Shown: one piece after another, positions 9,056-16,807 of the stretch | Layout: each line of letters begins with the position of its first letter | Position numbering within the stretch: the first letter of the stretch is position 1 | DNA from: Bin87 sp965220095 | GTDB lineage: Bacteria > Chloroflexota > Dehalococcoidia > Lucifugimonadales > UBA3495 | Direction: 5' to 3' | Assembly (NCBI GenBank): GCA_965220095.1 | Contig: OZ244805.1 | Span: 1,550,001-1,614,000, forward strand | Length of the DNA: 64,000 nt | Program-made: the position numbers and the translations under genes | The notes under the pieces: generated by a model | What the model was told of the DNA's origin: nothing | Seen by the model: the letters and a program-made list of their open reading frames with translations, nothing else | Database searches by the model: none

Positions 9056-9559
9056 TTACGGGTGGTCCTGTGACCAAGGCGGGACTCTTTCAAGGCAGTA
9101 CTCCATAGCGCCATAGACAGCGTAAATGAAGAGATCCGGGGGCGCTTGCATAATTTCTTGGCAGTGCCGAGGTTCGCGTTCAGTAGATAAGCGGCCTCCG
9201 CAGCACGCCAGTCCATCTTGAGCCCATCCGGTTGCGTTGAGTAAGGTCTGTTTCAAATTTCGTTGCATCGTGAGGTTGGCTTGGGAGTATGTGTCGTAAG
9301 CTGCTTGGTAACCGGGGCTGGTCGTATCTAGGGCTCGAGCTAATTGTTTCATATCGTTGGCGAACTGAGCGTTACCACGGTGCATAGCGTCGACGATCTC
9401 CCAATAAACGTAACGGTTGCTGTGGCAGTCGGCCGCTGTGCGTAGCAGACGGGAATATTCGGGCTGGCGCTCCAGGTACCAGTCTTCAACGGTTTTCGGT
9501 GTCTGCGAGCACCCGGAGAGGAAGACGACGGCTACAAAGAGGAAGGCGGTTGTTTTCAT
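9056..9559 (-). CDS. Lipoprotein resembling EexN entry-exclusion proteins
   Basis: A 167-residue lipoprotein: signal peptide with lipobox 'LSGC' (Cys17), then 'TVEDWYLERQPEYSRLL' and a later 'ADCHSN'. The order lipid-Cys, T-V-x(2)-(W/Y)-Y, Pro-Glu, Cys-x-Asn matches EexN lipoproteins of conjugative elements, which block uptake of a second copy. Length and the extra C-terminal half with four more cysteines are longer than typical EexN, so the match may only be partial. No conjugation genes are visible in the window. Confidence 0.5.
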   Translation of the reverse strand: MKTTAFLFVAVVFLSGCSQTPKTVEDWYLERQPEYSRLLRTAADCHSNRYVYWEIVDAMHRGNAQFANDMKQLARALDTTSPGYQAAYDTYSQANLTMQRNLKQTLLNATGWAQDGLACCGGRLSTEREPRHCQEIMQAPPDLFIYAVYGAMEYCLERVPPWSQDHP

Positions 9560-9725
9560 GGCGGCACCTGGTTTGAAAGGATAGGGGGCTCCGGTGATTT
9601 GAGCAGTGAAAGTGAGTTACCCGCGATGGTCACAGAATGGGCGGAGCTTTCCATGCAAAAAATTGAGCCGTCCCAAAAGCTGGACGACCCCGCTTGGTGA
9701 CTTCCGGTATGCACGGCGGAATGGA

Positions 9726-10043
9726 CTATCCCGCCGTCGCAAGCGGAGCAACATCCGCCTCAACCGCCACTACGGCAACCAGTTCCGTCTCTCCATCGCA
9801 TTCCGTGGAGGAGGCTACGGTATCGTTATGGTATGCGGCCGCTTCCGCCACTGACAGCATCGGTTCGGGAATCAGGTCGCCATCCTCATTGATCCCAGCA
9901 ATATGGAACTCTATGGCTTCCCTGATGCTAACCTGAATATCATCCCAAGTTTTCGCGGCGCTGATGTAACCCGGCAAATCCTGCGCGTAAGCGCTGTAAT
10001 TGTTGGGCGTCCGTTCAAAGACCACGGCGTATTTCAGTTTCAT
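9726..10043 (-). CDS. hicB: HicB-like antitoxin
   Basis: A 105-residue HicB/UPF0150-type protein: 'MKLKYAVVFERTPNNYSAYAQDLPG' is the typical beta-strand start, followed by 'AIEFHIAGINEDGDLIPEP'. HicB neutralises HicA toxin and often binds its own operator; no DNA-binding tail is evident here. The start at 10043 overlaps the end of the hicA frame by 4 nt (ATGA), the normal hicA-hicB coupling. Its partner carries an in-frame stop, so this antitoxin may be an orphan. Confidence 0.82.
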   Translation of the reverse strand: MKLKYAVVFERTPNNYSAYAQDLPGYISAAKTWDDIQVSIREAIEFHIAGINEDGDLIPEPMLSVAEAAAYHNDTVASSTECDGETELVAVVAVEADVAPLATAG

Positions 10044-10240
10044 CGGTTCCTCTCCCGCAGCCCTGCCTGTCTCAAAATGCTGAGCCACGTGCCAGGCGCA
10101 ACGTCATCACCTGGATGTCCCGCAATAGTCACGGTGCCAGGTTTCTCTGAATGCCTGAACTGGCGATGGCTTCCTCTGGTCCGAGTTTAACGCCAGCCGT
10201 CGCCCTCTACTAACTGTATGGCATCTCGCACTTTGGGCAT
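10040..10240 (-). pseudogene. hicA: hicA toxin gene with an internal TAA stop
   Basis: Reading from the ATG at 10240, the frame gives 'MPKVRDAIQLVEGDGWR', then TAA (10189-10187), and continues in the same frame with 'TRTRGSHRQFRHSEKPGTV' and 'VAPGTWLSILRQAGLR' to a TGA that overlaps hicB. This is a full HicA (double-stranded-RNA-binding fold, catalytic His in 'GSH'), about 66 codons, broken only at codon 18. A single change from CAA to TAA would explain it. HicA is an mRNA interferase; as written only a 17-residue stub is made. Confidence 0.85.
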
Positions 10241-10289
10241 AACCAAACCTGGAAAGTGCGATTACGATACCAAACACGAGATTCACGCC

Positions 10290-11099
10290 CTAAATCATAA
10301 AGTTCATTTCACCGATGATTCGCTCGCCCAGTTCCCGGTCTCCAGCAATCTCTACCGCGCCGTCGGACAGCGCTTTTTCCGCCGTCCACCGCCCGGTGCC
10401 CAGGGCGTTGAACGGCTCCAGGCCCATCGTCAGCTGCACCGTCGGCGATGGCGGCGCAGTGTCCAGGCGACTCGCCCGGCCGTCTACCATACTCAGCGCT
10501 ATGGTGCCACCCACCTCGCCGGTTATGTCAAACACTACCGTCGTGCCGTCGTCGGGTTTCACCTTGCGACCCACCACGAAGGGCATGGCCATCTCGGTGC
10601 GCCCATAGGCGTGCTCGGCAACGGGGCCGCTCAGGTGGCCGGGAATGCCCAGCGCGCGGCGGATGTCCTGCTCATGAACCCAGGCGTCATAGATGCGGAT
10701 GGCCAGCAGGTCGGTGTAAGGCCCTCGACCCAGGGGGTTGTCGGCCTCCGCCGCGAAATCATCATCCGACATGGCCCGCAGGATAGCCAGCCGTTCGCCG
10801 GCAACCTCTGTGAACTCGGCCAGAATGTCGGCGCCCGTGAACTGCCGACGATAGCCCACCAGCACCTCGTTGCTCCGACCTACGTCATTGCGGACGTGGG
10901 ATGTATCGGTTGGTTCGTGCTCCGGAGCCGGCCTCCCCAACAGGCGGCACTCACTGCCTACGAGATGGGATACCTGATCCTGCACCGACCATCCCGGGCA
11001 TTCCGTCGGCGCAGCCCACTGCTCCCGGGTGAAATTGGCGCACAGACCGGCGATGGACCGCCAGACCATTTCCATGCGGTCAACAAATTCCTGCGACAT
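10290..11099 (-). CDS. Maleylpyruvate isomerase / DinB-like family protein
   Basis: A 269-residue protein of the mycothiol-dependent maleylpyruvate isomerase superfamily: 'TECPGWSVQDQVSHLVG' is the family's N-terminal motif, with a metal-binding His, and 'RIYDAWVHEQDIRRALG' gives the second conserved helix. The C-terminal third resembles an SCP2-like lobe. Family members use a low-molecular-weight thiol as cofactor. It stands beside a ring-hydroxylating dioxygenase, so a role in aromatic-ring catabolism is plausible but not shown. Confidence 0.75.
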   Translation of the reverse strand: MSQEFVDRMEMVWRSIAGLCANFTREQWAAPTECPGWSVQDQVSHLVGSECRLLGRPAPEHEPTDTSHVRNDVGRSNEVLVGYRRQFTGADILAEFTEVAGERLAILRAMSDDDFAAEADNPLGRGPYTDLLAIRIYDAWVHEQDIRRALGIPGHLSGPVAEHAYGRTEMAMPFVVGRKVKPDDGTTVVFDITGEVGGTIALSMVDGRASRLDTAPPSPTVQLTMGLEPFNALGTGRWTAEKALSDGAVEIAGDRELGERIIGEMNFMI

Positions 11100-11124
11100 A
11101 TATCGTTCGCTCCGATTTTATGGA

Positions 11125-11364
11125 TTAAATGCGCACCCACCGACATTCGGGCAGGTGCCCGCGATAGCCGGCGTCCGGGCACGTGCAGGGCGAATCGTCG
11201 CGGCGTTGGTAGCCCAGCGATTCCAGCCAGCCGTCGAAACCGGGGTAAAACCCATAGCCGTCGTCGATGGCGCGGTAGCCGGCTCGCAGCGCGGCCATCA
11301 CTTCCGCATCATCCGGCATGACCGGCCCATCGTTGGCGTTTCCCGCCGTGGACACCATGCTCAC
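11125..11364 (-). CDS. Hypothetical protein linked to the Rieske dioxygenase
   Basis: Seventy-nine residues with a C-terminal 'CTCPDAGYRGHLPEC' motif (three Cys, one His) that could bind a metal, though its spacing is not that of a ferredoxin. Its start overlaps the stop of the preceding 67-residue gene (ATGA), so it is part of the dioxygenase operon. No family recognised. Confidence 0.55.
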   Translation of the reverse strand: MSMVSTAGNANDGPVMPDDAEVMAALRAGYRAIDDGYGFYPGFDGWLESLGYQRRDDSPCTCPDAGYRGHLPECRWVRI

Positions 11365-11564
11365 GCCGCCAGGACTTCGGTCACCACCTGGGCGAACACC
11401 ATGTCCTCTTCTCCAACCTGTTCGGGTTCGTCGGGATGGGACAGGTAGCGGACGAAGAGCCAGACGCCATCCCTGGGATTCGACACAATCTCGGCGGTGG
11501 CATCGTTGTCGAGCCGCACGGCCTGTCCGGCTTCGAGGTCCAACAAGTTCACAATATCGGCCAT
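11361..11564 (-). CDS. Small acidic protein of the dioxygenase operon
   Basis: Sixty-seven residues, 'MADIVNLLDLEAGQAVRL' onward, acidic, with a likely all-beta fold and no cysteines. An AGGTGA ribosome site precedes the ATG at 11564. It lies 11 nt after the dioxygenase beta subunit gene and overlaps the next gene by 4 nt. Its role is unknown; its place suggests an accessory to the oxygenase. Confidence 0.6.
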   Translation of the reverse strand: MADIVNLLDLEAGQAVRLDNDATAEIVSNPRDGVWLFVRYLSHPDEPEQVGEEDMVFAQVVTEVLAA

Positions 11565-11575
11565 GTGGAAATCAC

Positions 11576-12121
11576 CTAAAAGAAGAAGGTCAGATTCTTG
11601 GCCAGCAGTACGTTCTGGTCGAGGAGCACCTTGCGGCGGCAGATGCGCCACTGTCCGTTTTCCCGACGCAGCATATCCTCCCGGCGGCCCACCAGAATGT
11701 CGGTCTCGGTAGCCACCCGGTTGCGGTAGATGATGAACCGGCAGCGCAGCGACACCTCTGCAGCCGCCGCCGGGTCGGGCTTGGCGTCCAGAATCTCCAC
11801 GTTGGTAACCAGGTGGGCCAGCCGTGATAGCGGTTCCTCCGCCCAGTGCACTCCGGTCTGGATCTGCCTGACCCGCTGACCGAGGGTTTCTTTGCCCTCG
11901 TCGAACCAGTTGATGTCCTGGCCTTCGCGGGTAAACTCCCGTTCCAGCTCGCCGAACTTGACGTTGCGGCGCATCGGAACCCAATAACGCACATCGTCGG
12001 CTAGCAAGTCCAGCCACTCGGTGTATTGCCGTTCGTCCAGCAGATTCGCCTCGTGGTACAGAAACGCCTCTACGTCCTGCTTCAGCAACAGCAGGGCGAC
12101 GGCATCGTTGGTCGTAACCAT
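11576..12121 (-). CDS. Aromatic-ring-hydroxylating dioxygenase beta subunit
   Basis: A 181-residue small subunit of the NTF2-like fold: 'EAFLYHEANLLDERQYTEWLDLLADDVRYWVP' is the family's opening helix and strand, and 'DILVGRREDMLRRENGQWRICRR' its end. Beta subunits have a structural role in the alpha3-beta3 dioxygenase. The start at 12121 gives the usual length; the frame extends 36 codons upstream into the alpha gene without similarity. It lies 8 nt after the alpha gene. Confidence 0.88.
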   Translation of the reverse strand: MVTTNDAVALLLLKQDVEAFLYHEANLLDERQYTEWLDLLADDVRYWVPMRRNVKFGELEREFTREGQDINWFDEGKETLGQRVRQIQTGVHWAEEPLSRLAHLVTNVEILDAKPDPAAAAEVSLRCRFIIYRNRVATETDILVGRREDMLRRENGQWRICRRKVLLDQNVLLAKNLTFFF

Positions 12122-12129
12122 AACCGCAC

Positions 12130-13533
12130 CTACCGCACCGCTGTTCCATTGCCGTTGTGGGACTTCCCGTTGCCGCCCCGCCAGCCGGCCAGTTCGTCCC
12201 AATCCCGCGCCGCCATGAAGTCGGCCCAACGCGTGTAGAAGGTGCGCTGATTCTGCTCGCCGGCGCGGGCCTTGGTGGTGTCGAGCACCGTGCCGGGCAA
12301 ACGGAGGCCGCCGTCCTCGAAGTCATCCACGGCGTAACCCATCCCCATCTGGTAGTTGTAGGCGCGGCGGCGGGCGATCGCTCCCCGGCTGGCGGCGTGC
12401 GCGTAGTTCCAGTTCTCCATGTCGTCCTGCTCGGTCAACCCGCCGGGTCCGGAATAGCGGATGTAGTACCGACGCAGGAACTCCTTAACCTCCGGCGGCG
12501 CGCTGCTGTCCACCAGGAACCAGCGCCAGACTTCGGTCTGGTCGGGTCCGCGGGGGTGCCACACGGCTATGCTGCGGGGCTGACGGGGCAGATAGGACAT
12601 ATTCGGGAAGATGGTGCCCGGGCCGGCCAGGATGCGCCACAACTCACCCTGCCGTTCCTTGCGGGCTATCTCGCAGGCATGGAAATACTCGGCGACGACC
12701 GGGTCGTTCTGGTAGGATCGCACGGGTTGAGCATCTTCCGGTCGCAGGAAAATCACCGTGCCGTGACCCCGTTCAGGGAAGGAAACGTCCAGCGACTTGG
12801 CGCCCTCCCGCTCCCGGTTATCCCGCCGACCCTGCCCGGACGGGCCGATGCCCACCAGGTCCACGGAGCGGTGGCTGATGTTGTGATAGCGGTCTCCGAT
12901 GAAGTTCTCGGCCGGGAATTTCCAGTTGGAGGGAACCAGCCACTTCTCGATGCCGCCAATTATTTCGGTGCCGCCCTCGGCGCCGTCCCAACCGTCGAAC
13001 AGGATATCCAGGTAGGTTTTGAAACCGCCAATGTATTCCAGGAAGTCCGGGGCGTTGGCATCCCAGGTCGCCCAGATACCGCCCTTGTAGTTGGTCATAC
13101 GGGGCACGCGCATCAGCCCCCACTCGGTCTTGTCCAATTCCTCGTGGTAAGCATCCTTGAAATAGGGAACGCCAACCAGCGAGCCGTCAGTGGCAAAGCT
13201 CCACCCGTGATAGGGGCACGTGAAGATGGGGGTGTTGCCCTCATCATAGCGGCAAACCTTCATCCCCCGGTGAGTGCATGAGTTGAGAAATACATGCACC
13301 TCGCCTTGCCGGTCGCGGCACAGGATGACCGACTCTTCGCCCATGGACGAGATGAAGAAGTCGCCGGGCTTGGATACCTGGCTCTCGTGGCCGACGAACA
13401 ACCAGGCGCGGGTGAATATGCGTTCCTGCTCTTCGGCGTAAATGTCGGAATTTACGAAGATTTCGCGGCTAACCAGACCATTGTCCTGATCCACCATTCC
13501 GCTGAACGCGCTAGGTTGAAACGTGATTGCCAT
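12130..13533 (-). CDS. Rieske non-haem iron dioxygenase alpha subunit
   Basis: A 467-residue catalytic subunit. The Rieske [2Fe-2S] motif is clear: 'CTHRGMKVC' and 'CPYHGW' (C-x-H and C-x2-H, about residues 85-110), and the mononuclear iron site shows in 'GDRYHNISH' (two His). It adds O2 to an aromatic or related substrate; specificity is unknown. No reductase or ferredoxin gene is adjacent, so electrons must come from elsewhere. A terminal 'NGNGT' tail is low-complexity. Confidence 0.9.
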   Translation of the reverse strand: MAITFQPSAFSGMVDQDNGLVSREIFVNSDIYAEEQERIFTRAWLFVGHESQVSKPGDFFISSMGEESVILCRDRQGEVHVFLNSCTHRGMKVCRYDEGNTPIFTCPYHGWSFATDGSLVGVPYFKDAYHEELDKTEWGLMRVPRMTNYKGGIWATWDANAPDFLEYIGGFKTYLDILFDGWDGAEGGTEIIGGIEKWLVPSNWKFPAENFIGDRYHNISHRSVDLVGIGPSGQGRRDNREREGAKSLDVSFPERGHGTVIFLRPEDAQPVRSYQNDPVVAEYFHACEIARKERQGELWRILAGPGTIFPNMSYLPRQPRSIAVWHPRGPDQTEVWRWFLVDSSAPPEVKEFLRRYYIRYSGPGGLTEQDDMENWNYAHAASRGAIARRRAYNYQMGMGYAVDDFEDGGLRLPGTVLDTTKARAGEQNQRTFYTRWADFMAARDWDELAGWRGGNGKSHNGNGTAVR

Positions 13534-13644
13534 ATCGCTCCTCCGGTGGGCGTCACCAGACCCGCAGATGGGGGCATGGTATCACAACCCTATGCCGCCG
13601 AGCGGAATTTGTCGGGCCATTTCGTTCTCTGATATAAGGACAGT

Positions 13645-15423
13645 ATGCTTTCCGCTTATAGTTCCAGGCTAACTGCCCTGGTCCCGCTGGCTACGGCTGC
13701 CCTGGCGCTCGCCTTGATCGTTACCGGCTGCACCACGCCGGAACCAACGCTAGTGCCCACAGCCACCCCGGCCCCGACCGTTGCCGCATCGCCAACCGAC
13801 ACGTCGCTACCAACTGATACCCCTGCCCCACTACCCACGGCGACGGCTATGATGCCCACACAGGAACCAACCAGCACGCCCCCCCAGCCAACACCCACCA
13901 GCACCCCCCTTCCGCCGACACATACACCCACGCCGACGCCAACGTTAACTCCCACACCACTGCCTACCCCTACACCACAGCCCACTCCAACACCCACTCC
14001 CCGGCCCACCCTTTTCCCACCCGCTACCGGTGCTCCAGCGCCGACGATTCCCTGGGGCAAGCTAAAATACGGTCCCTGGCTGGAAAGTAATGAGCGGCCG
14101 CGGGCGACTGAAATTAGAGCGTTGCCCTGGGTGGCCGACGGCGTGGACGATACTGAACGCGCTGCCGCCGAAGCGCTCATTGCGAGCGCACGCTGGTACC
14201 CGAATACGTTCTGGGCATTGCTGCAAAAGTCTTGGGTCAAGGACGATATTACTCTCGATGAATCCGTCGCCATCCCATGGCTATACAAAACGGCTCGCTA
14301 TGCTCCCGAATTGGCCGAAAATATGCTGCAAAAATCCTGGATCCACGACGGGATTACTGCAGATGAAGCAACGGTTATCCGCTACCTTTATGGCATGGCG
14401 CTGTCGAAGGATACGTCGCTGAAGCAGGCGGTCTTTGCAGCAGCTATCGACATTCTGGATATGCCCTTTCTGGATAGCGTGACGAGCGCGGACGCTTTGG
14501 CGGTACGGTCTCTGGAAAGGATTGAAGACGATGGCGCCGCCGTCTTTTTGGAGATAATGTCCCATCCTGGCATCAGCGACGGGATCACTGATGAAGAGGC
14601 CAAAGTCCTCGTCGTTCTCGCCGTCACACGCGAAAAGAAACCGGAGTCGGTGCCCATCCTGCTGAGCGGGATGGGTGTTTACCTGGAAAAGCGCGTTACC
14701 GAATTACCTTTGTCTGGCGAGGTATTGCTGGCCATCATCCGCCTCCGTGATCAACGTACTGAGAGCATGGATTTCCTGGAACACAGCGTGCGCACCATTG
14801 AAGAATTTATGGGGGTGCCTCTTCCAACCAATTACGTCGCCTTGTATTTTGATGAGGCCAGATCCCTTCCCACCCCGGGAGGAACGAACTATGGCACACA
14901 CATCACGATATGGCCGGTGTATGACGTGGAAAACGGTAGGAAATGGCAACGCGCCCCGTTCGTAATTGCTCACGAAGTCGGCCACCATTATTTTGGCGGC
15001 CCCAATCAACCCTGGAGTGACGAGGGCGCGGCTGAGTTGCTCGGCTCTATCTCCGAAAACGTGCGCACCGGAACACCGATAGGGCCGGACAATGATCCTT
15101 GTACTCTCTACAAAACCATCGCAGAGTTGGAACGTGCGAATCCCGAAAAGGGAACTATGAGTAAGACCAAGGGATACGCCTGCCACTACTCGTTAGGTGA
15201 ACGACTGTACCTGGACCTGTACCATACTCTAGGAGAAGAAATCTTCCGGCAGGGGTTCCGCAACTTGTACTTCAAGCGCTTGCAAGACGATGCTGCCGAC
15301 GACTGCGAGGGCACTAACCTCACTGTTTGCCATGTGGAAGCTGCATTCAAGAAGGACGTATCCGACGAGGTCGCGACGCAGGTAGATGAGATTATCACCC
15401 GTTGGTACGGTGCAGCGCCCTAG
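13645..15423 (+). CDS. Secreted lipoprotein with Pro/Thr-rich linker and HExxH peptidase-like domain
   Basis: A 592-residue exported protein. A signal peptide with lipobox 'VTGC' (Cys about 29) is followed by a Pro/Thr-rich stalk (about 30-130) of PTPTP-type repeats. A middle section has helical repeats around 'SW(V/I)xD(D/G)IT(L/A)DE'. The C-terminal domain has 'HEVGHHYF' (HExxH zinc site, about residue 446) and downstream 'WSDEGAAE' with a likely third ligand Glu, as in gluzincin peptidases. It probably sits on the outside of the cell on its stalk. It is divergent from the Rieske operon; a TATAAG box lies at about 13631. Confidence 0.75.
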   Translation: MLSAYSSRLTALVPLATAALALALIVTGCTTPEPTLVPTATPAPTVAASPTDTSLPTDTPAPLPTATAMMPTQEPTSTPPQPTPTSTPLPPTHTPTPTPTLTPTPLPTPTPQPTPTPTPRPTLFPPATGAPAPTIPWGKLKYGPWLESNERPRATEIRALPWVADGVDDTERAAAEALIASARWYPNTFWALLQKSWVKDDITLDESVAIPWLYKTARYAPELAENMLQKSWIHDGITADEATVIRYLYGMALSKDTSLKQAVFAAAIDILDMPFLDSVTSADALAVRSLERIEDDGAAVFLEIMSHPGISDGITDEEAKVLVVLAVTREKKPESVPILLSGMGVYLEKRVTELPLSGEVLLAIIRLRDQRTESMDFLEHSVRTIEEFMGVPLPTNYVALYFDEARSLPTPGGTNYGTHITIWPVYDVENGRKWQRAPFVIAHEVGHHYFGGPNQPWSDEGAAELLGSISENVRTGTPIGPDNDPCTLYKTIAELERANPEKGTMSKTKGYACHYSLGERLYLDLYHTLGEEIFRQGFRNLYFKRLQDDAADDCEGTNLTVCHVEAAFKKDVSDEVATQVDEIITRWYGAAP

Positions 15424-15464
15424 CTGATAATGGTGACAAACCCCCTGCCGAGAGCAACAAAGCC

Positions 15465-16358
15465 TTACTCCCCGCTCAAACTCTGCCCCGCCAGATCTTC
15501 CAGGAGCTTGGCTACAATCGGGTAGCCTTCGCCGCCCCAGCCCAGTTCCTGGGCCGCTTTGTAGAGGGCATCAGCCTGCTCGCCGGTGGCAGCGGGAACC
15601 CGCAGGCGTTGCGCCAGCGCGCAGGCCAGAGCCACGTCCTTGGCCACGATGTCCAGCGTGCCGCCGGCCTGGTACGAACCGTCCAGTATCGAGTTGGGGA
15701 TGGCGTTGAACGCCCGACTCGCACCGGCGCTGACCGGAACGATCTCCGCCAGCACCGCCGGGTCGATGCCCGCGGCCTTGCCGATGAGCATTCCCTCGAT
15801 GGCAGCAATCAGGTTGGTGTAACCCATGTACTGGGTGGCCAGCTTGGCCGCGCAGCCGGCGCCAGATTCGCCCACGTAAAACACCCGCGCCGCCACCGTG
15901 TCCAGTACGGGCAACACCCGGTCGAACACCGCCCGGTCACCGCCGACGATCATCGTCATGTTGGGCGGGCGTCCACTAACAGGGGCGTCCAGCATGGACA
16001 CGTCCTTTTGCCGGCACGCTTCGGCTACTCGTCGCGCCACGTCGGGGTCATCGGTGGTGGTATCCACCAGTACCGCATCCCCCGCCATGCCAGCGAGGGC
16101 GCCCGTTTCATCGCCCAGCAACGCCGAGACCACCTGCTCCGGGCCGGGGAGCGACGCCCACACAACGCGACAACCATCGGCGGCCTGTCGGGGGGTATCC
16201 GCCCACTGCGCGCCGCGATCCAGCAGTGGCTCCGCCGCCGACCGGCGCAGGTCATGAACCACCAGGTCAACGCCGGCGTCCAGCAAGCAGCCGGCCATCA
16301 GGCTGCCCATCGTACCCACGCCGATAAAGGCCTGACGCTGCGGCAGTTCTTCATTCAT
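15465..16358 (-). CDS. 3-hydroxyisobutyrate dehydrogenase-like NAD(P)-dependent oxidoreductase
   Basis: A 297-residue beta-hydroxyacid dehydrogenase: N-terminal Rossmann 'FIGVGTMGSLMAGCLLDAG', substrate motif 'LDAPVSGRP', catalytic-Lys region 'GAGCAAKLATQYM'. The family includes 3-hydroxyisobutyrate, tartronate semialdehyde and glyoxylate/succinic semialdehyde reductases; which one cannot be told. It follows the DUF3574 gene at 7 nt, on the same strand. Confidence 0.85.
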   Translation of the reverse strand: MNEELPQRQAFIGVGTMGSLMAGCLLDAGVDLVVHDLRRSAAEPLLDRGAQWADTPRQAADGCRVVWASLPGPEQVVSALLGDETGALAGMAGDAVLVDTTTDDPDVARRVAEACRQKDVSMLDAPVSGRPPNMTMIVGGDRAVFDRVLPVLDTVAARVFYVGESGAGCAAKLATQYMGYTNLIAAIEGMLIGKAAGIDPAVLAEIVPVSAGASRAFNAIPNSILDGSYQAGGTLDIVAKDVALACALAQRLRVPAATGEQADALYKAAQELGWGGEGYPIVAKLLEDLAGQSLSGE

Positions 16359-16365
16359 CAGCGCT

Positions 16366-16791
16366 TCATTCCTTGATGCCCGAACACACCTCTTGCGCGA
16401 TGTGAAAAACCGGATCCTGGTTAAAGCGCTGTACGAACGTCTCGGAGATTTTTTCTACCCGAAGCCAACCGTCCTCGCCGGGCGGGCCCATTAGACCATG
16501 CACCTTCTTGGTCCTTTCCAGTTGCAGATTGCCGGATGGATCTAGCCAATGACCGCCAACCTCAACGACGGATGACCCGACCGGAAAATACGGGATCACC
16601 GTATCCTCCACAAACTCCTGCCAGTCCTCTTCGCTTACCGTATTGCCATCATTGTCGGTAAGGCCAAAAAACAGCTGGAATTCGATGTTGAGGTCGTAAC
16701 CCTCCCGGCACGGTTCGACCTCACTCGGGGCACAGCCGGCCAGCAACAGTAGAACCACCGCCAGCGCCGTCAGCAAAAATGCTTTGCTCAT
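16366..16791 (-). CDS. DUF3574 lipoprotein
   Basis: A 141-residue lipoprotein: signal peptide and lipobox 'LLAGC' (Cys about 20), then the DUF3574 pattern 'FQLFFGLTDNDGNTVSEEDW' with 'VIPYFPVGSSVVEVGGHW' after it. The function of the domain is unknown. The start at 16791 gives a normal signal peptide, whereas the longer frame does not. It sits 16 nt after an LLM oxidoreductase and 7 nt before a dehydrogenase, likely in one transcript. Confidence 0.75.
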   Translation of the reverse strand: MSKAFLLTALAVVLLLLAGCAPSEVEPCREGYDLNIEFQLFFGLTDNDGNTVSEEDWQEFVEDTVIPYFPVGSSVVEVGGHWLDPSGNLQLERTKKVHGLMGPPGEDGWLRVEKISETFVQRFNQDPVFHIAQEVCSGIKE

Positions 16792-16807
16792 AGCGATGTG
16801 TTCGAGC

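Noticed and set aside
10187..10189. Recoding of the TAA in hicA as an amino acid
   Set aside because: TAA recoding is not expected in bacteria of this kind, and the second HicAB locus is also damaged; a simple mutation or read error is enough.
12157..13281. A 374-codon plus-strand frame opposite the Rieske alpha subunit
   Set aside because: Shadow of the real gene; no motif and no ribosome site.
13740..14020. Repetitive ACC/CCA-rich DNA as a possible CRISPR or satellite
   Set aside because: It is the coding sequence of the Pro/Thr stalk, with no fixed repeat-spacer period.
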